Shown: positions 56,398 to 64,000 of the stretch, piece after piece | Layout of the letters: every line of letters starts with the position of its first letter | How positions within the stretch are numbered: position 1 is the stretch's first letter | Origin: Sphingomonas citricola | GTDB lineage: Bacteria; Pseudomonadota; Alphaproteobacteria; Sphingomonadales; Sphingomonadaceae | Assembly (NCBI RefSeq): GCF_019429535.1 | Contig: NZ_JAHXZM010000001.1 | Coordinates: 434,001-498,000, forward strand | Direction of reading: 5' to 3' | DNA length: 64,000 nucleotides | Position numbers and translations under genes: made by a program | Notes under the pieces: model-generated | What the model was told of the DNA's origin: nothing | Database searches by the model: none | What the model saw: the letters and a program-made list of their open reading frames with translations, nothing else

Positions 56398-56853
56398 GTG
56401 CTTGCCGCGATCACCGGCGCGCACGGCGTCGGCGGCGAGGTGAAGCTAAAGGTCTTCGCCGAGCAACTGGAGGCGCACCGCTCGTTCAACGACGGTGCGC
56501 TGACGCTCATGTCGCTGCGCAACGGCAACATCGCGCGGTTCAAGGAAATCGCCGATCGCGGCGCCGCTGAGGCGACGCGGGGCACGGTGCTGACGGTGGC
56601 GCGCGATGCGCTGCCCCTGTTGGCCGAGGGCGAATATTATCACGCCGACCTGATCGGCCTTTCCGCCGTATCGACCGATGGCGACGCGCTTGGCCACGTA
56701 GTCGCGGTCGAAAATTTCGGTGCGGGTGACGTGATCGAAATCGAACGTCCACCGGTCGATGGTCGTCCGGGTAAGCGCTTCATGGTGCCGATGAGTGCGG
56801 TACCGGAGTGGGACCACACGAAAATGGTGATCGAGGCCGCGTTCGTCGACTGA
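56398..56853 (+). CDS. rimM: Ribosome maturation factor RimM
   Basis: 16S rRNA processing factor that binds S19. Family blocks: LAAITGAHGVGGEVKLKVF, the YYHADLIGLSAV PRC-barrel region and the C-terminal RFMVPMSAVPEWDHTKMVIEA. An ATG at 56245 gives 202 residues but adds ~50 residues of Pro/Thr/Arg-rich sequence of doubtful coding quality. The GTG at 56398 starts exactly at the conserved domain (151 residues) and is preferred. Confidence 0.93.
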   Translation: MLAAITGAHGVGGEVKLKVFAEQLEAHRSFNDGALTLMSLRNGNIARFKEIADRGAAEATRGTVLTVARDALPLLAEGEYYHADLIGLSAVSTDGDALGHVVAVENFGAGDVIEIERPPVDGRPGKRFMVPMSAVPEWDHTKMVIEAAFVD

Positions 56854-56917
56854 GCGGGTCAGCATGCGCTCGTGCCCTAAATTCTGAAGTCCATCACCCG
56901 AACGAAAACCCGCCGCC

Positions 56918-57832
56918 TCAGCGCCGGAGCGGCCTCTGCTCATCGAGCATGTTGCGGATCGTGGTCGCCGCGACGCCTGCCTCGCCCATCGCGTGGCTGA
57001 TCTGATCCAGTCCCTTCACCACGTCACCCGCGGCAAACAGGCCGGGAATGCTGGTGCGCTGATGGTCGTCGACCTCCAGACAACCGGTATCGGTCGCCTT
57101 TGCCCCCGCCTCGATCGCGAGGCGCGAGCGGATGCGCGAGCCGAGCGCGGGATAGACGCTGTCGAACGCCATGCGCCCGCGCGCGGTGTCGAAGGCGAGG
57201 CGGTCGCCCTCGATCGCGTAATCCCCGCACGGTCCGTTGACACGTGCGATACCGGCCTCGTCCAGCTTCGCGGCGCAGGCGGGGTCGAGCGCGTGTTCCG
57301 CCTCGGGGGCGACGAGCGTCACGTCGCGGGTGTAGCTGCGCAGAAACAGCGCCTCGCGCGTGCCGTGTTCGCCCGTGCCGATCACGCCGACCTTCTTGTC
57401 GGTCACCTCGAACCCGTCGCACACCGGGCAATAGCGCAGCAGCCCGCGTTCGAGCGCGGGATCGTGGACCTCGGGCAGCAGATGCCGCGGGCGATGGTTG
57501 ACGACACCCGTCGCGAGCAGCACGGCACGCGCGCGGTAAGCCCCGTCGGCCGTTTCGAGCGCGAGGGCGTCGACGTCGAGCCGCAGCCGCTCGACGCGGT
57601 TGCCCTCGCGGTGGACGCCGTATTTCTCCGCCTGCGCAAGCATCCGCGCGAGCAATTCCTTGCCCGCGATCCCGTCCGGGTATCCGGCATGGTTGCGCGT
57701 ACACGGGATCATCGCGGCCCGACTGGAGCCACAGTCGAACAGCCGCACGCGCAAGTGATAGCGCGCGAGGTAGATCGCAGCGGTCAGCCCCGCAGGGCCG
57801 CCGCCGATGATGATGCAATCGTCGGTGGTCAT
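56918..57832 (-). CDS. Thioredoxin reductase-like flavoprotein with CPVC
   Basis: FAD/NAD(P)-dependent protein of 304 residues of the TrxB family. FAD motif IIIGGGPAGLTAAIYLARY; redox pair CPVC in RYCPVCDGFE; GTGEHGTREALF in the NAD(P) half; GLFAAGDVVKGLDQI at the C-terminus. CPVC in place of CATC and the altered NADPH motif (G-T-G-E-H) suggest a different partner or cofactor. It is a single gene, divergent from the peptidase. Confidence 0.9.
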   Translation of the reverse strand: MTTDDCIIIGGGPAGLTAAIYLARYHLRVRLFDCGSSRAAMIPCTRNHAGYPDGIAGKELLARMLAQAEKYGVHREGNRVERLRLDVDALALETADGAYRARAVLLATGVVNHRPRHLLPEVHDPALERGLLRYCPVCDGFEVTDKKVGVIGTGEHGTREALFLRSYTRDVTLVAPEAEHALDPACAAKLDEAGIARVNGPCGDYAIEGDRLAFDTARGRMAFDSVYPALGSRIRSRLAIEAGAKATDTGCLEVDDHQRTSIPGLFAAGDVVKGLDQISHAMGEAGVAATTIRNMLDEQRPLRR

Positions 57833-57960
57833 CGCGCGGGCAACACGGCGTAACGATTAGGGTTCCGCGTGGACGTCGTAATGGCGGCGGGTGGCCTATC
57901 GCGCAGCCTGTCGCTAATCGGGACCGCGACAAGCCGCAGCAGCGCGGCGCGGAGGATGAG

Positions 57961-60246
57961 ATGCGGGCATGGTGGAGCGTGGGTGTGGCGGCGGTGGCGA
58001 TCGCGTGCACGGTCGGGGGCAGCGCGGTGGCCGCTGATCGTACGGGCACGACGCCCGCCGGCAAGGCTCGGGCGAGCGCGTCGACGCTGACGCTGGCGCG
58101 CGTGTTCGGCAGCCCCGACCTCGCCGGACCGCAGCCGCAGTCGCTGCGGCTATCGCCCGACGGCACGCTGCTGACCTCGGTGCGCAACCGCGCGGACGAG
58201 CGGCAGCGCTACGATCTGTGGGCGCTCGATACGAAGACGGGCGCGGAGCGGATGCTGGTCGACAGCAAGAAGCTGGGCAGCGGTGCCGAATTGTCCGAGG
58301 CCGCCAAGATGCAGCGCGAGCGCGATCGCTCGCTGACCGGCAAGACCGGCGTGCTCGAATATGACTGGTCGCCCGACGGGCAGAGCCTGCTGGTGCCGAT
58401 CGACGGCGAACTGTTCCTGGCCGGGCGCGACGGCAGCGCGCGCAAGCTGGAGGGGACGCAGGGTGCGCTCAACCCGACGATCAGCCCGCGTGGGCGCTAC
58501 ATCGCGTTCGTCCGCGACCAGAACCTGCAGGTTGCGCCGCTCGCGGGTGGCGCGGCGAAGGCGGTGACCAAGGGCGGCGCGGGCACCGTTCACTGGGGCG
58601 AGGCCGAGTTCGTCGCGCAGGAGGAAATGGACCGCCGCACCGGTTACTGGTGGTCGCCCGACGAGCGCTACATCGCGGTCGAGCGCTTCGACGAGGCGCC
58701 GGTCCATGTCGCGACGCGCGCCTCGATCGGGGCGTCGGGGACGAGCATCTACCAGCAGCGCTATCCCGCGGCGGGGACGCCCAACGCGGTCGTCGACCTG
58801 TACGTGATGAAGCCCGACGGGTCGGGGCAGGTGAAGGTCGACCTCGGCACTGATCCCGACATCTATCTGGCGCGGGTCGACTGGACCCCCGATGGCTCGG
58901 CGCTGCTCGTTCAGCGCGAGAACCGGGCACAGACGCGGCTCGACATGCTGCGCGTCGATCCCGCGACGGGCAAGTCGAGCGTCATCTTTACCGAGCAGTC
59001 GGGCGCGAAGAGCTGGATCAACCTGACCGACGCGTACCGCGTGCTGGCCGACGGCAGCGTGCTGTGGCGGTCGGAGCGCGACGGGTTCGGGCATCTGTGG
59101 CTGTGGCGCGCCGGCGCGTGGCAGCAGTTGACGAACGGGCCCTGGGTCGTGACCGGGCTGGTCGCGGTCGACGAGGCGGCGGGGCGCGTCTACTTCCTCG
59201 CCAACAAGGACGACGTGCTCGAGCAGCAGCTCTACGCGCTCGACCTGAAAACCCGCGCGGTGACGCGGCTGACCGAGCGCGGCTGGTGGAATTCGGCGAC
59301 CGCGGACGGATCGGGCACGCGGTTCATCGTCACGCGCTCGAACCCGCAGCAGCCCGCGCAGACCTATCTGGCGGATGCGAGCGGGAAGCGCGTCGCGTGG
59401 ATCAACGAGAACCGCGTCGCGGGCGATCACCCCTACGCCCCGTTCATGGCGGCGCACCGCCCGACCGAGTTCGGGACGTTGAAGGCCGCGGACGGGACGC
59501 CGCTCTACTGGCAGATGATCACGCCCAAGCTGGTCAAGGGCCGCCGCTATCCGGTGTTCTTCCAGCATTACGGCGGGCCGCACAGCCAGCAGGTGATGCG
59601 CAACTGGAACGGCGCGCTGGCGCAATATCTTGTCAGCCAGGGCTGGATCTTCTTCCAGCTCGACAATCGCGGCTCGATCAACCGCGGCAAGGCGTTCGAG
59701 GACACGATCTATCACGCGATGGGGACGGTCGAGGTCGAGGACCAGAAGGCGGGGGCGGATTATCTGAAAACGCTGCCGTTCGTCGATGCGGGCAAGATCG
59801 CGACCTATGGCTGGTCGTACGGCGGTTACATGTCGGTCAAGATGCTCGAGAAGACGCCGGGCGTGTACGCGGCCGCAGTGGCCGGCGCACCGGTGACCGA
59901 CTGGCAGCTGTACGACACGCATTACACCGAGCGGTACATGGGCGACCCGCGCCAGGTGCCTGAGGCTTATGCCGCATCGGGTGCGGTCGCGGACGCGGCG
60001 AAGATCCGCGACCCGCTGCTGCTGATCCACGGCATGGCGGACGACAATGTGTTCCTTGACAATTCGACCAAGCTCGCGGCCGAATTGCAGAAGACCGCGA
60101 CGCCGTTCGAATTGATGATGTACCCGGGCCAGACGCACCGCGTCGGTGGCCCCGGCATCAGCGAACATCTGTGGACGACGATCCTGAACTTCCTCGACCG
60201 CACGGTGAAGAACAAGCCGGCGGGCGGGAAGGGCGCGGCCAAGTAA
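57961..60246 (+). CDS. S9 family dipeptidyl peptidase (DPP-IV-like)
   Basis: Serine peptidase of 761 residues with a signal peptide of about 25 residues. Beta-propeller region (about 60-480, with DEVEF-like VAQEEMDRRTGYWW) then the hydrolase domain: Ser in GWSYGGYMSVK, Asp in HGMADDNVFL, His in GQTHRVGGPG. It probably removes N-terminal dipeptides in the periplasm. Confidence 0.94.
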   Translation: MRAWWSVGVAAVAIACTVGGSAVAADRTGTTPAGKARASASTLTLARVFGSPDLAGPQPQSLRLSPDGTLLTSVRNRADERQRYDLWALDTKTGAERMLVDSKKLGSGAELSEAAKMQRERDRSLTGKTGVLEYDWSPDGQSLLVPIDGELFLAGRDGSARKLEGTQGALNPTISPRGRYIAFVRDQNLQVAPLAGGAAKAVTKGGAGTVHWGEAEFVAQEEMDRRTGYWWSPDERYIAVERFDEAPVHVATRASIGASGTSIYQQRYPAAGTPNAVVDLYVMKPDGSGQVKVDLGTDPDIYLARVDWTPDGSALLVQRENRAQTRLDMLRVDPATGKSSVIFTEQSGAKSWINLTDAYRVLADGSVLWRSERDGFGHLWLWRAGAWQQLTNGPWVVTGLVAVDEAAGRVYFLANKDDVLEQQLYALDLKTRAVTRLTERGWWNSATADGSGTRFIVTRSNPQQPAQTYLADASGKRVAWINENRVAGDHPYAPFMAAHRPTEFGTLKAADGTPLYWQMITPKLVKGRRYPVFFQHYGGPHSQQVMRNWNGALAQYLVSQGWIFFQLDNRGSINRGKAFEDTIYHAMGTVEVEDQKAGADYLKTLPFVDAGKIATYGWSYGGYMSVKMLEKTPGVYAAAVAGAPVTDWQLYDTHYTERYMGDPRQVPEAYAASGAVADAAKIRDPLLLIHGMADDNVFLDNSTKLAAELQKTATPFELMMYPGQTHRVGGPGISEHLWTTILNFLDRTVKNKPAGGKGAAK

Positions 60247-60311
60247 AGCTTGGTTGGCGCGGGATGCGCGACGCGGTTAAGGCGGCAGCGATTGATTGAG
60301 GAACTGGGTTG

Positions 60312-61340
60312 ATGGGTTACCGGGTGGTGGTCGCGGGTGCGACCGGGAATGTCGGACGTGAGATGGTCAACATCCTGGCCGAGCGGCAGTTTCCCGCCGA
60401 CGAGATCGCGGTGCTGGCATCGTCGCGCAGCCAGGGCGACCAGATCGAGTATGGCGACACCGGGCGTATGCTCAAGGTGCAGAACATCGAGCATTTCGAT
60501 CCCGCGGGTTGGGACATGGCGTTGTTCGCGATCGGCAGCGAGGCGACCAAGGTCTACGCGCCCAAATTTGCCGCGGCGGGCTGCACCGTGATCGACAATT
60601 CGTCGCTCTATCGCATGGACCCCGACGTACCGCTGATCGTACCCGAGGTGAATGCCGACGCGATCGACGGTTATCGCGCGAAGAACATCATCGCCAACCC
60701 CAATTGCTCGACCGCGCAGATGGTGGTGGCGCTGAAGCCGTTGCACGATGCCGCGACGATCAAGCGCGTCGTGGTCGCGACCTACCAATCGGTGTCGGGC
60801 GCGGGCAAGGTCGGCATGGACGAGCTGTTCGAGCAGAGCCGCAACATCTTCGTCGGCGATCCCGCCGAGGCGAAGAAGTTCACCAAGCAGATCGCGTTCA
60901 ACGTCATTCCGCACATCGACAGCTTCCTCGACGACGGGTCGACCAAGGAAGAATGGAAGATGGTGGTCGAGACCAAAAAGATCCTGGGCGCGAAGATCAA
61001 GGTCACCGCGACCTGCGTTCGCGTCCCCGTCTTCGTCGGCCATTCCGAGGCGCTGAACGTCGAATTCGAGAACGAAATCTCCGCCGAGGAGGCGCAGCGG
61101 ATCCTGCGCGAGGCGCCGGGGGTCATGCTGATCGACAAGCGCGAGGACGAGGGATACATCACGCCGATCGAGGCGGCGGGCGACGACGCGACCTATGTCA
61201 GCCGCGTGCGCGAGGACCCGACGGTCGACAATGGCCTGTCGCTGTGGTGCGTCAGCGACAATCTGCGCAAAGGCGCGGCATTGAACGCGGTGCAGATCGC
61301 CGAATTGCTCGGGCGGCGTCATCTGAAGAAGGCGGACTGA
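60312..61340 (+). CDS. asd: Aspartate-semialdehyde dehydrogenase
   Basis: NADPH-dependent enzyme of 342 residues that reduces aspartyl phosphate, feeding lysine, methionine, threonine and cell-wall diaminopimelate. The nucleotide motif is VAGATGNVGREM, the active Cys is in NPNCSTAQM, and the binding Arg/His regions are TATCVRVPVFVGHSEAL. A TTG one codon upstream is a possible alternative start. Confidence 0.96.
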   Translation: MGYRVVVAGATGNVGREMVNILAERQFPADEIAVLASSRSQGDQIEYGDTGRMLKVQNIEHFDPAGWDMALFAIGSEATKVYAPKFAAAGCTVIDNSSLYRMDPDVPLIVPEVNADAIDGYRAKNIIANPNCSTAQMVVALKPLHDAATIKRVVVATYQSVSGAGKVGMDELFEQSRNIFVGDPAEAKKFTKQIAFNVIPHIDSFLDDGSTKEEWKMVVETKKILGAKIKVTATCVRVPVFVGHSEALNVEFENEISAEEAQRILREAPGVMLIDKREDEGYITPIEAAGDDATYVSRVREDPTVDNGLSLWCVSDNLRKGAALNAVQIAELLGRRHLKKAD

Positions 61341-61345
61341 TCCCC

Positions 61346-61795
61346 ATGCGGCGCGCGGCGGCGGGGCTGATCACGCTCCTCGCCGTGTCGGCGTGCCAGC
61401 CCAATCCACGCAACGAGATCGCGGCGATCGCCGACGTGGCGATGGAAGAGGTGGCGCGGACCGCGCCGGGGCAGAAACTGTGTGTCGACCGCGTCATCGC
61501 CCCGTGGCAGCCGGCTGCCGACGTGCGCCGCGTCGATCCGCCCGCGCCGCCAGGATATGCCGACCTCTACGCGCGCGGCGCCTTCCGCGGCGGGGGCGGC
61601 ATCAGCGGTACGACGGTCGGTGGCGTGCCTGTCGGCGCCGCGCCGTCGTGCTTCGATCTGCGCGGCCCGCTGGTCAGCGGTGATCGGGCGATGATCGAGG
61701 TGCATCTGCCGGGCACCGGGCTCAACGTGTGGGAGCGACGCACCGACGGGGTCTGGCGCGTGGTGACGACGACGACGAGCGTCTATCCCGGTTGA
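61346..61795 (+). CDS. Lipoprotein of unknown function
   Basis: A 149-residue protein with a lipobox LAVSAC near residue 16 (signal helix MRRAAAGLITLLAV). The mature protein has two further cysteines (KLCVDR, PSCFDL) that could form a disulfide, and a C-terminal strand-rich region (VWERRTDGVWRVVTTTT). It is 5 nt from the asd stop. Function unknown. Confidence 0.8.
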   Translation: MRRAAAGLITLLAVSACQPNPRNEIAAIADVAMEEVARTAPGQKLCVDRVIAPWQPAADVRRVDPPAPPGYADLYARGAFRGGGGISGTTVGGVPVGAAPSCFDLRGPLVSGDRAMIEVHLPGTGLNVWERRTDGVWRVVTTTTSVYPG

Positions 61796-61829
61796 CCGGC
61801 GTTTCACGCTTTTCACGGAGGATACGCCG

Positions 61830-62261
61830 GTGGGCGAGCAGATGACCGGCGGGTGCCAGTGCGGCCGGGTGCGTTACACCGCGCAGGTGGAGGGCGACGA
61901 CGCATATCTGTGCCACTGCCGAATGTGCCAGCGCGCGACCGGCGGCGTGGCGGCGGCGTACAAGCAGGTGGTGCGCGACACGGTCACGTGGACGCGCGAG
62001 CCCGACCGGTTCGCCTCCTCGCCGATCGCGCGGCGCGGGTTCTGTGCGGCGTGCGGCACGCCGCTGACGTTCGAATATGTCGACAGCCCGGCGGACGGAC
62101 GCCCCGCGAAGATCGACCTGATGCTTGGCAGTTTCGACGAACCGTCACGGTTCCGCCCGACGTCGCATTTCGGTTGGGAAAGCCACCACGCGGCGTGGCT
62201 CGACAGCGCAGGCTTGCCACGGCTGCGCAGCGACGAATATCAGCCGCTCGTCGCCAAATAG
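61830..62261 (+). CDS. GFA/glutathione-dependent formaldehyde-activating family protein
   Basis: Zinc protein of 143 residues of the GFA family. Cysteine ligands are in TGGCQCGRVRY, LCHCRMCQRA and CAACGTPLTF. Many family members do not act on formaldehyde, so the name is only a family label. Confidence 0.9.
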   Translation: MGEQMTGGCQCGRVRYTAQVEGDDAYLCHCRMCQRATGGVAAAYKQVVRDTVTWTREPDRFASSPIARRGFCAACGTPLTFEYVDSPADGRPAKIDLMLGSFDEPSRFRPTSHFGWESHHAAWLDSAGLPRLRSDEYQPLVAK

Positions 62262-62271
62262 GAGAATGCGC

Positions 62272-63033
62272 GTGACGAGTAACGAGATCGAACCGCAATT
62301 CTTCGACAGTTTCGACGGCGTGCGGATCGCGTGGCGCGAACTGGGCGAGGGGCGGCCGGTGGTGCTGATCCACGGCTATTTCTCCGATACGAAGACCAAT
62401 TGGCTGCGCTACGGCCACGCCTCCGCGGTCGCGGCGGAAGGGTTCCGCGTCATCATGCCCGACCTTCGCGGGCACGGCGACAGCGCGAAGCCACACGAAG
62501 CCGCGAGCTATCCCGCGGACGCGCTGATGCGCGACGGGCTAACGCTGGTCGCGCATCTTGGGCTGACCGATTACGACCTGGGCGGCTATTCGCTCGGCGC
62601 GCGCACGACCGTCCGGATGCTCGCGAACGGGGCGACGCCCGCGCGCGTCGTGCTGTCGGGCATGGGGCTGGCGGGGATCACGTCGACCGCGGGGCGGGGC
62701 GGATATTTCCGCAACGTGCTGACCAATCTCGGCAGTTTCGAGCGGGGCAGCCGTGAGTGGCTGACCGAGGCGTTCCTGAAGACGACGAAAGGCGACCCGG
62801 AAGCGCTGCTGCGTGTCCTCGACACCTTCGTCGACACGCCGCGCGACGCGCTCGACGCGATCGCGCAACCCGTTCTCGTCGCCGCGGGTGCGGAGGACGA
62901 CGACAACGGGTCGGCGCGGGATCTCGCCGACGCGCTGCCGGGCGGCCGTTACGTCGAGGTGCCGGGCAATCACATGAGCGCGGTGACCAAGCCCGAACTG
63001 GGGCACGCGATCGCGGCGTTCCTGCGGCGGTAA
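62272..63033 (+). CDS. Alpha/beta hydrolase
   Basis: Hydrolase of 253 residues. The oxyanion strand is VVLIHGYFSD, the cap-preceding block PDLRGHGDSAKP, the nucleophile elbow GGYSLGARTT with Ser, the acid VAAGAEDDDNG and the His in PGNHMSAVTKPE. The GTG at 62272 has AGGAG seven bases upstream and is preferred over an ATG at 62266. It follows the GFA gene by ten bases. Confidence 0.9.
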   Translation: MTSNEIEPQFFDSFDGVRIAWRELGEGRPVVLIHGYFSDTKTNWLRYGHASAVAAEGFRVIMPDLRGHGDSAKPHEAASYPADALMRDGLTLVAHLGLTDYDLGGYSLGARTTVRMLANGATPARVVLSGMGLAGITSTAGRGGYFRNVLTNLGSFERGSREWLTEAFLKTTKGDPEALLRVLDTFVDTPRDALDAIAQPVLVAAGAEDDDNGSARDLADALPGGRYVEVPGNHMSAVTKPELGHAIAAFLRR

Positions 63034-63047
63034 CGCCGGGCGCGTCG

Positions 63048-63698
63048 TCAGGACGCGGTTGGCGTGCCCGTGTCGGGGATCGTGTTCTCGTCGGCGATAC
63101 CGGCCTCGAACGATTTGGACGCATCGGTCCCGTCGGGCTGGTGCGCGGTCACACTTGGCGTCGCGGCGCCGGGCGTCTTCGCAGCATCGGGCAGCAACGC
63201 GGGTTGGTGTCCTTTCGCCGACTTCGCCGACGAACTGCGCAGCGACAATAGCGCGGCGGTCGCGGCCGCGCCGATCGCGGCGACACCGCCCGCGATCGCC
63301 GCGGCTCCCCATTTGCCGCCAACCTTCTCGGTCAGCCTGTCCGCGGTGGCCGTAGCCTTCTTCGTGGTTGAGCGGGTGCGCCGCGCGGCGGTTTTCGCAA
63401 CCCTGGCGGCGCGCTCCTCGGCCTCGGCCACCGCGTCGCTGACCTCGCGCGCAGTCTCGGTCACGCGAGCCTTGGGCACGGGCTTCGCCGCAGGCTTGGG
63501 TGTGCTGCGCTTCGTCGAGCGCGGCTTGGGCGGTGCCTTGGCGGGTTTGGTGGCCGCCGGCGTGTCGGTCGCTGCCTTCGCTGGGGGCTTGGGCTTCGCG
63601 GCCGGTTTCGTTGTCGTCTTGCGGGGCGCGCGGCGGCGCGGGGTCGCCGGTGCCGAACTGGTCGGCGGCGGGGTCGGGGTGTCGCTCTCGTCGGCCAT
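63048..63698 (-). CDS. Histone H1-like Lys/Ala/Pro-rich protein with a C-terminal membrane segment
   Basis: A 216-residue protein. Residues 1-90 are Pro/Thr/Lys/Ala repeats (KPKPPAKAATD, RSTKRSTPKPAAKPVPKAR). A helical acidic/basic middle follows (REVSDAVAEAEERAARVAKTA), then a glycine/alanine-rich hydrophobic segment (WGAAAIAGGVAAIGAAATAALLS). The tail of ~50 residues is polar. GGGAG lies seven bases before the ATG at 63698. Nucleic-acid binding or membrane tethering of the nucleoid are speculation. Confidence 0.75.
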   Translation of the reverse strand: MADESDTPTPPPTSSAPATPRRRAPRKTTTKPAAKPKPPAKAATDTPAATKPAKAPPKPRSTKRSTPKPAAKPVPKARVTETAREVSDAVAEAEERAARVAKTAARRTRSTTKKATATADRLTEKVGGKWGAAAIAGGVAAIGAAATAALLSLRSSSAKSAKGHQPALLPDAAKTPGAATPSVTAHQPDGTDASKSFEAGIADENTIPDTGTPTAS

Positions 63699-63786
63699 CG
63701 TCAGCTCCCAGCAGAAATGATTCCGCTTGCGTAACGCACGGCCCTGCGCGGGTTTCCGCCGCGACACCCCAACCTGGATCAGTCGC

Positions 63787-64000
63787 TCAGCGGAACGGCG
63801 GCTCGTTGAACGCGCGCAGCTTGCGGCTGTGAAGTCGGTCTCCCTCGCGGCGCAGTTCCTCGCACGTCTCGATGCCGATCCGCATATGCTCGCTGATCGC
63901 ACGTTCGTAGAAGCGGTTGGCCTGACCCGGCAGCTTCAGCTCGCCGTGGAGCGGCTTGTCGGAGACGCACAGCAACGTGCCGTACGGTACGCGGAAACGG
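63787..64000 (-). CDS. amn: AMP nucleosidase, C-terminal fragment cut off by the window edge
   Basis: The frame is open to the right edge (70 residues visible) and encodes RVPYGTLLCVSDKPLHGE, then GQANRFYERAISEHMRIGI and the C-terminus DRLHSRKLRAFNEPPFR. This is the conserved C-terminus of AMP nucleosidase, which cleaves AMP to adenine and ribose 5-phosphate. The remaining N-terminal part is outside the window. Confidence 0.92.
   Translation of the reverse strand, partial: RFRVPYGTLLCVSDKPLHGELKLPGQANRFYERAISEHMRIGIETCEELRREGDRLHSRKLRAFNEPPFR

Noticed and set aside
58150..60168. A 672-codon reverse frame opposite the S9 peptidase
   Set aside because: It is the antisense shadow of a gene with clear peptidase motifs. 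The translation is Arg/His-rich without domains.
1..64000. CRISPR arrays, insertion sequences, prophage genes, tRNA genes
   Set aside because: I looked for regularly spaced repeats, transposase motifs, phage genes and tRNA-like loops and found none I could support.

Overview
The window looks like a chromosomal segment of a GC-rich alphaproteobacterium of the order Sphingomonadales, probably Sphingomonas or a close relative. The evidence is the exosortase A (XrtA) polysaccharide cluster in its sphingomonad form, ChpT, an alphaproteobacterial RpoH, a small SRP RNA directly before dnaX, and the style of the small hypothetical proteins. This placement is inference from gene content. I saw no prophage, insertion sequence, CRISPR array or tRNA gene.

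Layout. 1-2180: a cut-off M17 leucyl aminopeptidase and thioredoxin reductase. 2190-19258: a dense exosortase A exopolysaccharide cluster. Two hydrolases and an acyl carrier protein run leftwards. An acyl-CoA ligase, a PLP decarboxylase, export, chain-length, kinase, outer-membrane, ATPase, deacetylase, FemAB, glycosyltransferase, exosortase-EpsI and amidotransferase genes run rightwards, many with 1-4 nt start/stop overlaps. 19266-20492: small membrane and helical proteins. 20652-23123: a polyamine pair (a deoxyhypusine-synthase-like enzyme and an ornithine-type decarboxylase), with a dehydratase divergent from it. 25243-27703: twin cysteine desulfurases plus a ferredoxin. 27802-28314: two small Arg-rich secreted paralogues. 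28361-30595: SRP RNA, dnaX, ybaB. 30731-35712: a small membrane protein, mtgA, an amine oxidase, a membrane protein, rpoH and rluD. 35725-42044: a JAMM protein, then chpT-cheA-cheW-cheY-cheB-cheR. 42144-44574: an amidase, RNase P RNA, a J-domain protein, a 2Fe-2S protein and SufE.

44657-48597 is the most unusual region. It is a phage-shock (Psp) locus with PspF on one side of a good sigma-54 promoter. On the other side are a 42-residue exported peptide, PspA, PspB, PspC and four further PspB-like small membrane coiled-coil proteins. The C-terminal motif of these extra proteins recurs on PspB and, in part, on PspC. 48664-53404: superoxide dismutase with a clear terminator, ispZ-ftsY-mtaB, rplS and trmD. 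53510-56853: ffh, rpsP and rimM, so the usual ffh-rpsP-rimM-trmD-rplS order is split onto two strands. 56918-64000: a thioredoxin-reductase-like protein, a DPP-IV-type peptidase, asd, a lipoprotein, a GFA protein, a hydrolase, a histone-H1-like protein and the C-terminal end of AMP nucleosidase.

All gene calls come from reading translations and motifs. No database search was run. Start codons are stated as uncertain where ribosome-binding sites and overlaps do not decide them.
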